Part shown: one piece after another, positions 8,479 to 17,922 of the stretch
Position numbering within the stretch: the stretch's first letter is position 1
Layout: every line of letters begins with the position of its first letter
DNA from: Mageeibacillus sp. UBA5770
GTDB lineage: Bacteria; Bacillota_A; Clostridia; Saccharofermentanales; Saccharofermentanaceae
Direction of reading: 5' to 3'
DNA length: 35,139 nucleotides
Assembly (NCBI GenBank): GCA_002418705.1
Contig: DIEQ01000086.1
Location: 1 to 35,139 of the forward strand
Notes under the pieces: generated by a model
Database searches by the model: none
Seen by the model: the letters and a program-made list of their open reading frames with translations, nothing else
Told to the model about the DNA's origin: nothing
Made by a program: the position numbers and the translations under genes

Positions 8479-9468
8479 ATGAAAATTGGAACAATCGGGA
8501 CAGGAAGCATTGTAGAAGTATTTTTGGATGCTGTCAGCAAAGTTTTAGATGTCGAATGTACAGCAGTCTTTTCAAGAAAAGAAGAGACGGCCCGCAGTCT
8601 CGCAGACAAGTTTGGTGTCAGCCGGATATATACAAGTTATGATGCCATGCTGGCAGACGATAATGTTGATTTTATTTACATTGCGTCTCCGAACAGCCTG
8701 CACTATGACTATGCTCTGAAGGCTCTGCGAAACGGTAAGAATGTCATTTGCGAGAAGCCCTTTACCTCAACTGTGCAGGAGGCAGAAACACTTGTAAATC
8801 TGGCAAAAAGAACAAATCTCTTTCTTTTTGAGGCTATTACAACCATACATTTTCCGAATTACCACAAGATCAAAGAGCTGCTGCCGTCGATTGGCGACAT
8901 GAAACTGGTGCAGTGCAATTATTCCCAATATTCAAGCAGGTATGACAAACTGCTCGCCGGCGAAGTTACGAATATATTTGATCCTGCCTTCTCGGGCGGA
9001 TCATTAGTTGACATAAATATATATAACCTGCACTTTGTAACGGGCTTGTTCGGGATGGCGAAGCAAGTTTCGTATCAGGCGAATAAGGCAGAAAACGGAA
9101 TCGACACATCGGGAATTGCCCTGCTGAAGTACGATGATTTTGTATGCGAATGTGTTGGTGCCAAGGACTCATACAGCCCGTGCTTTATCATTCTTCAGGG
9201 TACTAAAGGATATATCAAAATGGATGGCCCTACAAACGAATGCCTGTCTTTTGAGGTTGGAACCGGCGGTTCGGTCCGTCCATATAATGAGCAGGGAAAT
9301 GTGAACAGGATGATCTATGAGGTACGGGCGTTCGAGGATATGTACCGCAAAAACGACCAGGGAAAATGTCATGAATTACTGGACCATTCATTACTTGTTG
9401 AAAAGACAGTCGTAATGGCAAGACAAGATGCCGGAATTGTGTTTGCGGCTGACGCTGCCGCACTGTGA
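8479..9468 (+). CDS. Gfo/Idh/MocA family NAD(P)-dependent oxidoreductase
   Basis: A 329-residue oxidoreductase. The N-terminal Rossmann domain begins MKIGTIGTGSIVEVFLDAV (residues 1-19), and the family motif CEKPFTS occurs near residues 92-98, with the lysine expected at the active site. The C-terminal half is the alpha/beta substrate domain with GGSLVDINIYNLHFVTGLFG. Such enzymes oxidise hydroxyls of sugars, inositols or dihydrodiols; the substrate is not identifiable. GGGAG six nt before the ATG at 8479 sets the start. The gene is divergent from ywbE and 213 nt before transketolase, so a carbohydrate role is plausible but unproven. Confidence 0.9.
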   Translation: MKIGTIGTGSIVEVFLDAVSKVLDVECTAVFSRKEETARSLADKFGVSRIYTSYDAMLADDNVDFIYIASPNSLHYDYALKALRNGKNVICEKPFTSTVQEAETLVNLAKRTNLFLFEAITTIHFPNYHKIKELLPSIGDMKLVQCNYSQYSSRYDKLLAGEVTNIFDPAFSGGSLVDINIYNLHFVTGLFGMAKQVSYQANKAENGIDTSGIALLKYDDFVCECVGAKDSYSPCFIILQGTKGYIKMDGPTNECLSFEVGTGGSVRPYNEQGNVNRMIYEVRAFEDMYRKNDQGKCHELLDHSLLVEKTVVMARQDAGIVFAADAAAL

Positions 9469-9681
9469 ATATATTCGCGAAATTTAAAATCAGAGGCCGG
9501 ATTTTTCGCAGCGGCAAGCCTTAGGGCTGAATTTTTGGTACACTGTTAATACACAATCAGGTACAGTATCTGACTTCCGCAAACTTGTTCATAAAAGTAT
9601 GACCTATCAGGTTTACGGACCGCAGTGAGCAGGGGGCGCCGGTATTACAGGTGTTCCGACTTGCCTCAGGAAAGGATTTGT

Positions 9682-11661
9682 ATGAGTAACAGGGAGATTG
9701 AACAGCTTGCAGTAAATGCCGTGCGCGTTTTATCGATGGAAGGCGTACAGAAAGCGAACTCAGGACATCCGGGACTTCCGATGGGATCAGCGCCGATGGC
9801 CTTTGAGCTCTGGGCCAATCATATGAGCCATAATCCGGCGGATCCTGACTGGATCAACCGTGACAGGTTTGTCTTAAGTGCCGGACATGGATCCATGCTG
9901 ATTTATTCACTCCTGCATCTGTTTGGCTATGGCCTGACAACACAGGACCTCCAGCAATTCAGACAGTGGGGAAGCCGTACACCCGGCCACCCGGAATACA
10001 GGCACACCAGAGGTGTTGAGACAACAACCGGACCGCTCGGACAGGGATATGCAAATGCTGTCGGCATGGCCATGGCAGAAGCGCATCTCGCAGCGAAATA
10101 TAATACACAGGATCAGAAGATTATCGATCACTATACATTTGTACTGGCAGGCGACGGATGCATGATGGAAGGAATCTCCGGTGAGGCGGCTTCTCTCGCA
10201 GGTACGCTGAAGCTCGGCAAGCTCATTGTTCTCTATGATGACAATGAGATTTCCATCGAGGGAGACACAGACGTATCCTTCCGCGAAGATGTTCAGAAAC
10301 GCCATGAGGCATATGGATTCCACGTACAGGATATCGCCGACGGCAATGATATGGATGCGATTTCGCAGGCGATCGAATCGGCAAAAGCAGTCAGGGATAA
10401 GCCGTCACTTATCGTTATCCACACCAGAATCGCATTCGGTTCTCCGCTCGAGGGCAGCGAATCTGCACACGGATCTCCGCTCGGTGCGGATAATATAGCC
10501 AAAACCAAGGCGTGCTACTGCTGGCCTGAGAATCTGGGAGCTTTTGATGTTCCACAAGAAGTTACAGATTATATGGATGTCAAAAAGCAGGAGCTCGCTG
10601 ATAAGGAAGATGCTTGGAATGTGATTTTCGATGCCTGGAAGAAGGCAAATCCCGAATTGGCCGAAGACCTGCGCAGAAGCTTCGAGCAGGAACTCCCTGA
10701 TCTGGAAAATGATCCGGCCTTCTGGAATTTCTCCGGCAAAGACGCGACGCGTTCGACAAGCGGAAAAGTACTGAACTATATGGCGGCTAAGCTGCCGAAT
10801 CTTTTCGGCGGCAGTGCTGATCTTGCACCATCGACAAAGACCGAGCTCAAGGGCAAGGGCTTTTTCAGTGCAGAGAATCCCGGCGGACAGAACATCCATT
10901 TCGGAGTACGTGAACATGCAATGGGCGCGATTACCAACGGAATCGTCCTCCACGGCGGACTTCGGGGCTTCTGTTCAACATTCTTTGTTTTCACTGACTA
11001 TATGAAAGCCTCCATGCGCTTAAGTGCGATCATGGATATCCCGACCCTGTACGTTATGACACATGACAGTATCGGAGTCGGTGAAGACGGCCCGACGCAT
11101 GAGCCGATCGAACATCTCGCAGCACTTCGCGCGACGCCGAATATGTATGTATTCAGACCCGCAGACGGTAAAGAGACGGCAGCCGGATATTTGGCAGCCC
11201 TGAAGCAGAGCCACCCGCTTTGCATGGTCTTAAGCCGTCAGAACCTGCCGACCTACGATCAGAGCGGACCCGTCGCCATGAAGGGCGGATATGTGCTCTC
11301 CGATAAGGAGAACTTCAAAGCGATTATAATTGCCTCAGGTTCGGAAGTAGAACTCGCTGTCGCGGCGCAGGAAAAGCTTGCTGCTGCCGGTATCCCCGTG
11401 CGCGTCGTGTCCATGCCGTGCATGGAGCTGTTCGACGAACAGACAGCCGGGTATAAGGAATCCGTACTGCCGAAGAGCTGCAAGTCCAGAGTATCGGTAG
11501 AGGCAGGCGTCACAATGCCATGGTACAAATACGTCGGAACAGACGGAGCCGTAATCGGAATCGACCATTTCGGAGCATCCGCCCCTTCCGATATCCTATT
11601 TCTGGAATTCGGCTTCACAGCACAGAACGTTGCGGAAAAAGTTATGCAGGTGATTGGCTGA
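9682..11661 (+). CDS. tkt: Transketolase
   Basis: A 659-residue full-length transketolase of the non-oxidative pentose phosphate pathway, transferring two-carbon ketol units with thiamine diphosphate. The TPP domain carries [14 protein letters not shown] (residues 27-40), the GDG motif at 157-159 and the magnesium-ligand Asn at 188 within [11 protein letters not shown]. The pyrimidine domain shows [14 protein letters not shown], and the C-terminal domain ends in DHFGASAP and FGFTAQNVA. The start at 9682 has AGGAAAGG six nt upstream. It stands next to the arabinose-polymer locus, whose pentose product enters this pathway, though it is transcribed separately and ends at its own terminator. Confidence 0.97.
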   Translation: MSNREIEQLAVNAVRVLSMEGVQKANSGHPGLPMGSAPMAFELWANHMSHNPADPDWINRDRFVLSAGHGSMLIYSLLHLFGYGLTTQDLQQFRQWGSRTPGHPEYRHTRGVETTTGPLGQGYANAVGMAMAEAHLAAKYNTQDQKIIDHYTFVLAGDGCMMEGISGEAASLAGTLKLGKLIVLYDDNEISIEGDTDVSFREDVQKRHEAYGFHVQDIADGNDMDAISQAIESAKAVRDKPSLIVIHTRIAFGSPLEGSESAHGSPLGADNIAKTKACYCWPENLGAFDVPQEVTDYMDVKKQELADKEDAWNVIFDAWKKANPELAEDLRRSFEQELPDLENDPAFWNFSGKDATRSTSGKVLNYMAAKLPNLFGGSADLAPSTKTELKGKGFFSAENPGGQNIHFGVREHAMGAITNGIVLHGGLRGFCSTFFVFTDYMKASMRLSAIMDIPTLYVMTHDSIGVGEDGPTHEPIEHLAALRATPNMYVFRPADGKETAAGYLAALKQSHPLCMVLSRQNLPTYDQSGPVAMKGGYVLSDKENFKAIIIASGSEVELAVAAQEKLAAAGIPVRVVSMPCMELFDEQTAGYKESVLPKSCKSRVSVEAGVTMPWYKYVGTDGAVIGIDHFGASAPSDILFLEFGFTAQNVAEKVMQVIG

Positions 11662-11705
11662 AAGAGCGTCATTCATTAAGCCTTGTCACAAAGTAATGTT
11701 AAGAA

Positions 11706-11741
11706 AGCGGCAAAAGTAAATTTCCAATCACTTTTGCCGCT
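11706..11741 (+). terminator. Terminator-like hairpin after tkt
   Basis: A perfect 12-bp inverted repeat, AGCGGCAAAAGT (11706-11717) and its complement (11730-11741), around a 12-base loop. It lies 45 bp past the tkt stop, between two convergent genes. The T tract is offset (TTTTTT about ten bases later). Confidence 0.65.
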
Positions 11742-11813
11742 ATTCACATTTTTTGTATAATCGTTTATTCGGACACAGGTATCGTGCAACCTGTTTGTAC
11801 AGTGAACAAATAC

Positions 11814-12800
11814 TTAAAGTGATTTTCCGTCAATCAGATGATATGGCAGGATCAGATTGTTGACAGTATCTTCACCATTTATCTTACTTATCAGGAGCTT
11901 CACGGCTGATTCCCCTATTTCGCGCAGGGGGACGCTAATGGTTGTCAGCTCTGGTATAACATATTCGAGCGTGTCAATGTTATCAAAACCCATTAACCCA
12001 ACATCCTCGGGGATTCGTATTCCTTTTTTTCTGAAAAGTTTAATGATTTCCAGTGCGTACGTATCTCCTGAACAGAAAATTGCAATGCGATTTTTAGCGT
12101 TTTTGTAAATCTCTTCGATTTTCGACAAATAGTCCCATCTGCGGATGACGGAGCTTCTAATATTTGGATTTATTTTAAGGGCTTCTTTGTACCCTTTGTA
12201 TCTCTCTTCGTGTACGTAAATATTTTCTTTATCTCCATCATGAAGCGGCGGACAGACAAAGATGATCTCTTGATACCCCTTGGAAATAATGTGTTCGACA
12301 GCAATAAATGCAGCTTTTGACTCATCAATACCCACATATGGAATTTGATTCGAAATCTTATTACCGACGGTTATAATAGGAATGGGCTGCGATGCAATAA
12401 TGGAGTTAAATCCATCACCCTTGTTGACGGGGCACATGATAATTCCGTCGACTCTTCTGCCGACAAGGCTGTCAATAAGCTCTATTTCTGTTTCCGGATC
12501 CTTTTCCTGCAGAGAAATATTCAAGAAAAATCCATTCTGTCTGGCCTCTGTTTCCATCGCATTTACAAGCTGTGCAAAGTAACGGTTTCTTATATCAAAT
12601 ACAATTACTCCGATTGTCATTGTATGACCGGTTGACAGGCTTCGTGCAAGTAAATCAGGTTTATAGCCAAGCTCTTCGGCAACCCGAAGAATTCTTTCTT
12701 TTGTTTCTGTATTTATCCGGCCTTTATTATTCAAGGCTCGGTCAACTGTCCCTCTGGAAATCCCGCAGATGCGTGCAATATCTTTTGTTGTAACGCTCAT
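11814..12800 (-). CDS. LacI family transcriptional repressor of the arabinan-type locus
   Basis: A 328-residue LacI/GalR regulator. The helix-turn-helix VTTKDIARICGISRGTVDRA is at residues 3-22, followed by the hinge GYKPDLLARSLSTG and a periplasmic-binding-protein-like sensor with VGRRVDGIIMCPVN and DVGLMGFDNI. The Asp in TVDRA replaces the more usual Ser, as in some sugar regulators. The start is the ATG at 12800, with GGAG eight nt upstream; the frame remains open for 53 more codons without a site. The gene is divergent from the sugar ABC importer genes and most likely represses them until an arabinose-derived sugar binds. Confidence 0.93.
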   Translation of the reverse strand: MSVTTKDIARICGISRGTVDRALNNKGRINTETKERILRVAEELGYKPDLLARSLSTGHTMTIGVIVFDIRNRYFAQLVNAMETEARQNGFFLNISLQEKDPETEIELIDSLVGRRVDGIIMCPVNKGDGFNSIIASQPIPIITVGNKISNQIPYVGIDESKAAFIAVEHIISKGYQEIIFVCPPLHDGDKENIYVHEERYKGYKEALKINPNIRSSVIRRWDYLSKIEEIYKNAKNRIAIFCSGDTYALEIIKLFRKKGIRIPEDVGLMGFDNIDTLEYVIPELTTISVPLREIGESAVKLLISKINGEDTVNNLILPYHLIDGKSL

Positions 12801-12979
12801 AAAATTACTCCGATTTCGACGTGCAGATGTAGAATTTAATATGACTGACATCATTCTATCACGAGATTTGATGCGGCATACGGTTTTTGCATCATTAAAT
12901 GGGATTTTTGCCATATTACACAAAATGATTGTGCAAGATGACGGTGCGTACACGGGCACACAAGATCAAAAAATAGCTA

Positions 12980-13040
12980 TTTACAACAATAGTGCCGCGT
13001 GTTATTATTAGGCATATCAAGATGCGTGCACGTAAACGCA
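12980..13040 (+). promoter_or_regulatory. Promoter and candidate LacI operator of the sugar importer
   Basis: TTTACA (12980-12985) and TATTAT (13003-13008) are spaced by exactly 17 bp, each one mismatch from consensus. About 15 bp downstream of the -10 lies an inverted repeat, TGCGT (13023-13027) and ACGCA (13036-13040), with an 8-bp spacer, well placed for a repressor to block early elongation. A related GTGC-N8-GCAC lies upstream at 12944-12959. The operator assignment is inference. Confidence 0.55.
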
Positions 13041-13104
13041 AAGTGATGGAGGCCGTGTACAAGCTTCCGGAATCTTTATTTCAAGTATGGAGGAGAATCG
13101 GTTA

Positions 13105-14442
13105 ATGAAAAAGGTAAAAATGCTAATTGCAAGTCTTCTTGTTGGTGCTTTGATGCTTTCCGCCTGCAGTACCTCTGTAGAAACTACTACCGCAACTGCC
13201 AAGTCATCAGATGAGACCAAGTCTTCAGCAACAACTAATCCTGCAGCGGAAACAAGTGATTCCGGTTCACCTGTCAGCTTATCCCTTTGGTGCGGTTTTA
13301 CCGGTCCCGACGGTGAAATTCTCAAAGAGATTGTTGATCGGTTTAACTCAACTAATGACAAGGGTATAACAGTTACATTGGATATTATGGGCTGGGATAT
13401 CCTGGCACAGAAACTGCCGACTGCAATAGCAACAAATACTGCGCCGGATATGGCTTTATTGATCGGAGATACAATCCCACAGTATATAAATTCCGGAGCA
13501 CTGCAGGGCATGGATGATTACTGGACTGTAACAGGTCTGGATAAAGCAAACTATGTTAAAAATGTTTTGGATGCCGGTGTATTTAGCGGAACAACATATG
13601 CGCTCCCTATGCAATTCAATTTGATCTATCTTTATTGGAACAAGGCACTATTTACAGCGGCCGGTCTTGATCCTGAGACTCCACCGGCAACCATGCAGGA
13701 ATTGGCTGAATTTGCTGTAAAACTTACCGACAGTTCGAAAAATCAATTTGGTTTTGGAATGCCTGTAAAAGGTTCGCCTGAGTACTGGACATCCTTTTTT
13801 TGGAACAACGGGGGGGAATTATTTGACACATCCTCCAAGAAATCACAGCTCAATTCTGCTGAAAATATAGATACTCTTGCCTGGATGCAGGATTTGGCCA
13901 TGAATAAAAAAGTAACACCCGTAGGAGCAACCGGTGCTGATTTAGAAGCCCTTATGTCTTCAGGACAATTAGGTATGTATATCGATGGGCCATGGCTTAT
14001 TGGCGGATTAAAAGCTGGGAATATTGATTTTGGAATCACCGCACCTCCAGCCGGCAGCAAAGGACAGTCCGTTATATCAGGGGAGATCGGGTTTGTCCTT
14101 CCTGTAACAAACACACAAAACAAGGAAGCATGTTATGAATTCATCAAATACTGGATGTCTGACGACATTATGAAGGAATGGAGTCTCAAGAATGGTTTTC
14201 CCGCATGGTCGAATTCTGTTCTTGCTGATCCGGAAATTATGGCTGATCCAATTCAAAGTGCCATTTCTCCGCTTAACATCTTAGGCCGGGTATATAATCC
14301 CAATGCATATGCAGCTATGAGTGCACTTAATAATGATGCAATGTGGCCGATGATTGAAGCTGCTCTGACGACGGATGCTGCGCCTAAGACCCTGATCGAA
14401 GACGCATCCGAAAAAATTGACGATGTATTCGCCAATAATTGA
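13105..14442 (+). CDS. Sugar ABC transporter substrate-binding lipoprotein
   Basis: A 445-residue extracellular solute-binding protein (family 1, MalE-like). Residues 1-22 are a lipoprotein signal peptide: charged MKKVKM, hydrophobic core, and lipobox LSAC with the lipidated Cys. A Ser/Thr/Glu-rich linker runs to about residue 55, then the binding domain with SLSLWCGFTGPDGEILKEIV and IVDRFN. The start at 13105 has GGAGGAG nine nt upstream. It is the first gene of the importer operon; no ATP-binding subunit is present, so a shared MsmK-type ATPase encoded elsewhere is expected. The adjacent GH51 and GH43 genes suggest arabino-oligosaccharides as ligand. Confidence 0.94.
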   Translation: MKKVKMLIASLLVGALMLSACSTSVETTTATAKSSDETKSSATTNPAAETSDSGSPVSLSLWCGFTGPDGEILKEIVDRFNSTNDKGITVTLDIMGWDILAQKLPTAIATNTAPDMALLIGDTIPQYINSGALQGMDDYWTVTGLDKANYVKNVLDAGVFSGTTYALPMQFNLIYLYWNKALFTAAGLDPETPPATMQELAEFAVKLTDSSKNQFGFGMPVKGSPEYWTSFFWNNGGELFDTSSKKSQLNSAENIDTLAWMQDLAMNKKVTPVGATGADLEALMSSGQLGMYIDGPWLIGGLKAGNIDFGITAPPAGSKGQSVISGEIGFVLPVTNTQNKEACYEFIKYWMSDDIMKEWSLKNGFPAWSNSVLADPEIMADPIQSAISPLNILGRVYNPNAYAAMSALNNDAMWPMIEAALTTDAAPKTLIEDASEKIDDVFANN

Positions 14443-14460
14443 TTAATTATTATTAGATAA

Positions 14461-14488
14461 GGGGATGGCATTTAAAGATGCCATCCCC
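14461..14488 (+). terminator. Intra-operon hairpin between binding protein and permease genes
   Basis: GGGGATGGCAT (14461-14471) and its exact complement (14478-14488) make an 11-bp perfect stem with a six-base loop and no T run. Hairpins of this sort between a binding-protein gene and its permeases usually stabilise the upstream mRNA or lower downstream expression. It also shows that the permease cannot begin at the in-frame ATG inside the stem. Confidence 0.7.
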
Positions 14489-14507
14489 GGTCGTTGAGGA
14501 ATGGAAG

Positions 14508-15416
14508 ATGGATAACAATTTGAAAAAGAAGAAAATATTCAATTCTCCAAATCGGGTAGCCTGGCTGTTTCTTGTGCCGTCGTTTCTATTTATCATACTT
14601 TTCAACTTCATTCCTTTGTTTTCTGCAATGGCAATCAGTACGTTGAATTTGAATATTTTCATGAAAAACGTGTCATTTGTTGGGCTGGGGAACTATATTA
14701 AGATTATTTCCGATCCTCGATTTTGGAATTCATTAAAAAATACATTGTTATTCACTGTTCTTGAAGCCCCACTGCAAATTGGACTTGCTTTACTTGTTGC
14801 ATCTGTTATTCATCGAAATACACGGTTTAAAAGGCTTTTACGCAGTTTCTATTACATTCCTGTTGTATGTTCAATGACAGCAATGGGTATACTCTGGTCC
14901 ATTCTTCTAGACCCGACCCTTGGGTACTACTCCTATATTTTCAAGCTTTTAGGAATTAATAATGCTCTTTTTCTCAAGAGCCCGGCCACTGCAATTATTT
15001 GGGTAGTTCTGATTACCGTTTGGAAAAACTTCGGACTTACAATGATGATTCTCATCGCAGGTTTTCAGGATATTCCATATTCATATTATGAAGCCGCGCA
15101 GATTGATGGCGCGAACGCAGGGCAATCATTCCGGTATATTTCGCTGCCTTTACTTAAACCCTCACTGGCCTTCTGTATCGTTACTGTTATTATTGACTGC
15201 TTGAAGGTATTTGATCAGGTTTACGTTATGACCCAGGGCGGGCCGCTTCATTCAACTGAAACGGTTGTTCAATACATATATCAAAAAGGCTTCAGCATTG
15301 CACCGTTCAATTTGGGATACGCGTCTGCAGTTGCAGAAATATTATTCCTGATTATAGCGGTTGTAACATACTTTTTGTTTAAATTGTTAAATCGAAAGGA
15401 GGCCGTTGAGTACTGA
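14508..15416 (+). CDS. Sugar ABC transporter permease (MalF/UgpA type)
   Basis: A 302-residue membrane protein with six predicted helices, beginning with VAWLFLVPSFLFIILFNFIPLF. The EAA loop that docks the ATPase is present as YYEAAQIDGANAGQSFRYISLP. The start at 14508 has GAGGA seven nt upstream. The stop overlaps the next permease by one base (TGATG), so the two are translationally coupled and should form the heterodimeric channel for the sugar captured by the lipoprotein. Confidence 0.94.
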   Translation: MDNNLKKKKIFNSPNRVAWLFLVPSFLFIILFNFIPLFSAMAISTLNLNIFMKNVSFVGLGNYIKIISDPRFWNSLKNTLLFTVLEAPLQIGLALLVASVIHRNTRFKRLLRSFYYIPVVCSMTAMGILWSILLDPTLGYYSYIFKLLGINNALFLKSPATAIIWVVLITVWKNFGLTMMILIAGFQDIPYSYYEAAQIDGANAGQSFRYISLPLLKPSLAFCIVTVIIDCLKVFDQVYVMTQGGPLHSTETVVQYIYQKGFSIAPFNLGYASAVAEILFLIIAVVTYFLFKLLNRKEAVEY

Positions 15417-16237
15417 TGAGAAGCAAATTATTAAAACTACTTTCGAATATCCTCTTGATGAGCCTTCTTGTACTTGTTATGTTTCCATTTCTTTGGATGC
15501 TTCTTGCATCCTTTAAGAACAGTTCTGCAATCATTAGCTGGCCGCCAAAAGTTTGGCCGCGTGAATGGACGATTGAAAACTATACACAGGTTTGGTCGGG
15601 CATTCCTTTACTTAAGTTTTTATCTAACACAGTAATTTTTACGGTTGGTGTAGTCTTTTTATCCCTGCTGTGTGATAGTCTGGCCGGATATGCATTCGCA
15701 AGATTCAAGTTTAAGTGGAAGAAGCAATTGTTCGCGTTAGTCCTGATTACGATGATGGTGCCTTTTCAGGTTCTGATGATTCCGTTGTTTGTTCAAGAAT
15801 ATAAAATGGGAATATTAAACTCATTTGCCGGATTGATTTTACCTCGTGCTACAAGCGCTTTTGGTATTTTTATGATGCGTTCATTCTTTTTGACCTTGCC
15901 CAGGGAACTTGAGGAATCGGGTAGACTCGACGGAATGAGCGAATTCAGAATTTATTGGTCAATTATGATGCCAATCAGTAGACCGGCCGTTATATCTCTA
16001 GGCGTTATTTTGTTTGTTAATAATTGGAATGATTTAATATACCCACTTATGCTCACGAACTCAGCGGAAATGCGCACACTTTCTGCTGGCCTGGCAATGT
16101 TTGTCGGGGATAAGGTTATTGCTTATGGTCCAATTCTTGCAGCAACAGTTATTGCTGTTTTACCACTGATAATATTGTTCATTTTCCTGCAAAAATACTT
16201 CATCGAGGGTATCTCAACAGCTGGAATGAAAGGCTGA
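15416..16237 (+). CDS. Sugar ABC transporter permease (MalG/UgpE type)
   Basis: A 273-residue inner-membrane permease with about six helices and the EAA-like motif ELEESGRLDGMSEFRIYWSI. The C-terminus YFIEGISTAGMKG is the classic end of MalG-type sugar permeases, so the protein is complete. An AAAGGAGG lies 13 nt upstream of the ATG, slightly far, and the start overlaps the previous stop by one base. The operon is interrupted about 100 bp after its stop by an insertion sequence that now separates it from the glycosidase genes. Confidence 0.94.
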   Translation: MRSKLLKLLSNILLMSLLVLVMFPFLWMLLASFKNSSAIISWPPKVWPREWTIENYTQVWSGIPLLKFLSNTVIFTVGVVFLSLLCDSLAGYAFARFKFKWKKQLFALVLITMMVPFQVLMIPLFVQEYKMGILNSFAGLILPRATSAFGIFMMRSFFLTLPRELEESGRLDGMSEFRIYWSIMMPISRPAVISLGVILFVNNWNDLIYPLMLTNSAEMRTLSAGLAMFVGDKVIAYGPILAATVIAVLPLIILFIFLQKYFIEGISTAGMKG

Positions 16238-16387
16238 GTATTCGCATATATAAAATATTCTACAGAATTTAGAGGTTTAAAAATCTGAAAATGCGTAAAA
16301 GAGAGAAGCCACTGCGGGATACCTGTTAACGGGCACACGGAAACAGACCATCGGTGGGTGGCCAAAAGAAAAAAGTTAAATCCCTAC

Positions 16388-17635
16388 CTAAACGGAATCG
16401 GGAACCTTGACAACCGAATAACCCAAACGTTTCGCTAAATGAGCCAGTTGTTGTTCCGGAGAGAGAATGTACGAGGGCTTGCGCAAAGACTCCTCATACA
16501 GGTGCGGATTGAAGAGTTCGCCGGAAGACAGCATGGCATATATGGCAGTCAGCATCATGCGAGCAATGGCAATAATAGCTTTCTTATGTCCCCGCCGGTG
16601 TTTGAGCGAATCATAGCGCTGACGGTAATGAGGAAACTTCTTATCTTTAATGGCAGCCAAAGCACACTGAACCATAATCGGTTTGACATATACACCTGCA
16701 CGACTGATTTTGGTGGATTTCTTTTTGCCTGCACTCTGGTCATTGGACGGAGCCAAACCCGCCCAGAAGCACAAGTGTCTGGCAGATTTAAACGCGGACA
16801 TGTCTGCTCCGATCTCCGAGAGGATAACCAGTGCAGATATGTGTGCTACACCGGGAATCGATTCAAGAATCATAAGCACGGATGAATAAGGTTGCGCGAT
16901 AGAATCAGCCAGAGATTCCAGATGAGTCATGAATTCTTCCAGAAGGTTCATGTGATGCTGGCAAATCTGAATTTTATCCGCTTGGACAGGTGAAATGGTT
17001 CCATCAATCGCCAAGGCAATCTGCTCTTGATTCTTATGCATCGAGCCGTGAAGAAGCGGCAGGAAATCAAATTCGGTATCACCCGGATGTTCCAACAGAT
17101 GCGAAAGAATGGCTTGAGCGCTTTTGCCGAAGGTATCAGAAACAACGGAAGCGAGCTGGATGTTTGAGACCGTCAGAGAATTCTGCACACGATTTTTCTC
17201 GCTGGATGCAAAGCAGATCAATTTGTAGCGATAGCGAAGAATTTCGCGCAGATCCCGGATTGTTTTTGGGGGGATAAAGCTCCCCGGCACCAGATCATGC
17301 TTGAACAGGTCAGCAATCCAGATGGAATCTTTCTTATCGGTCTTCTTGCCCCGGATCGCTTTGACATACTTGGGGTGTGCCAGAGTGATCCGGCAGGAAG
17401 GCTCAAGAATGTTGTAGACCGGGATCCAGTATTTACCGGTAGACTCCATGCAGATATGCAGGCAGGGATAATCGGAAAGCCATTGCGCGAGGGCTCTCAG
17501 ATCTTTAGAAAAAGTGGAGAAACGTAGGGTTTTGTAAGTTGTAATGTTTTTTTTGTCGGTGGCGGCGATGGTAGCAATGACAAAAGTTTTATGGACATCG
17601 ATGCCACAGCAGATGGGATAGACAATCTTAAGCAT
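16388..17635 (-). CDS. IS110 family transposase (DEDD RuvC + Transposase_20 domains)
   Basis: A 415-residue recombinase. The N-terminal RuvC-like DEDD domain shows D13 in GIDVHK, E64 in MESTGKYW, and D100 and D103 in KKTDKKDS. The C-terminal Transposase_20 domain has SIPGVAHISALVILSEIG, then FWAGLAPSNDQSAGKKK, whose serine is the expected second catalytic residue, and SRAGVYVKP. All key residues are present and no frameshift is seen, so it may be active. The start at 17635 has AAAGGA eight nt upstream. IS110 recombinases are guided by a structured bridge RNA made from the element's non-coding end. Confidence 0.95.
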   Translation of the reverse strand: MLKIVYPICCGIDVHKTFVIATIAATDKKNITTYKTLRFSTFSKDLRALAQWLSDYPCLHICMESTGKYWIPVYNILEPSCRITLAHPKYVKAIRGKKTDKKDSIWIADLFKHDLVPGSFIPPKTIRDLREILRYRYKLICFASSEKNRVQNSLTVSNIQLASVVSDTFGKSAQAILSHLLEHPGDTEFDFLPLLHGSMHKNQEQIALAIDGTISPVQADKIQICQHHMNLLEEFMTHLESLADSIAQPYSSVLMILESIPGVAHISALVILSEIGADMSAFKSARHLCFWAGLAPSNDQSAGKKKSTKISRAGVYVKPIMVQCALAAIKDKKFPHYRQRYDSLKHRRGHKKAIIAIARMMLTAIYAMLSSGELFNPHLYEESLRKPSYILSPEQQLAHLAKRLGYSVVKVPDSV

Positions 17636-17639
17636 AAAC

Positions 17640-17842
17640 ACATCCTTTCCGGGAAATATAGTGGTCACACAGGCAGTGACTGCCCGACCCGGAATAAACA
17701 GGGAGTTGTTTATACAAAGATAAATCTACGTGGTCTATGCCACACTTATTTGTACTTGGAAGGTCGGGCGGCACATATAAATATGCGGTCTTCCCGAAGG
17801 AGACGCACTCACCTCCCCGTGCTCTGTAGTGTGCCTGTGTAA
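17640..17842 (-). ncRNA. Candidate IS110 bridge RNA region
   Basis: The roughly 200 bp upstream of the transposase start is non-coding yet rich in hairpins on the minus strand. A stem closed by GTCT and AGAC carries a TTCG tetraloop (17789-17805). Next to it are GCATAT/ATGTGC-like arms (about 17772-17787) and a CCAC/GTGG stem (about 17730-17745). This is the position and size expected for an IS110 bridge RNA with target- and donor-binding loops. The guide sequences cannot be assigned without the ends of the element. RNA identity is inference from family knowledge. Confidence 0.5.
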
Positions 17843-17922
17843 CCACCCAAATAATAACACGCTCAGCACAACATTTTCATGACTTTTTGTGCCTGAGCAA
17901 AGCGAAAGGAATGCGTATAAAT

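Larger units (their letters stand above)
16350..17850 (-). mobile_element. IS110-family insertion sequence (approximate limits)
   Basis: The element contains the DEDD transposase gene and sits between the importer permease and the GH51 gene, whose functions belong together. Exact ends are not certain because IS110 elements lack clear terminal inverted repeats and usually make no target duplication. GGGTGG at 16356-16361 and CCACCC at 17843-17848 form a short inverted pair that may mark the subterminal ends, giving about 1.5 kb, a normal size. The long non-coding stretch lies upstream of the transposase, as expected of the IS110 group rather than IS1111. Confidence 0.7.

Noticed and set aside
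16333..17842. GGCACAC near 16333 and GTGTGCC near 17830 as terminal inverted repeats of the IS.
   Set aside because: Relative to the GGGTGG/CCACCC pair the order is swapped, so they cannot both be parts of one inverted repeat; kept only the short pair as a tentative marker.
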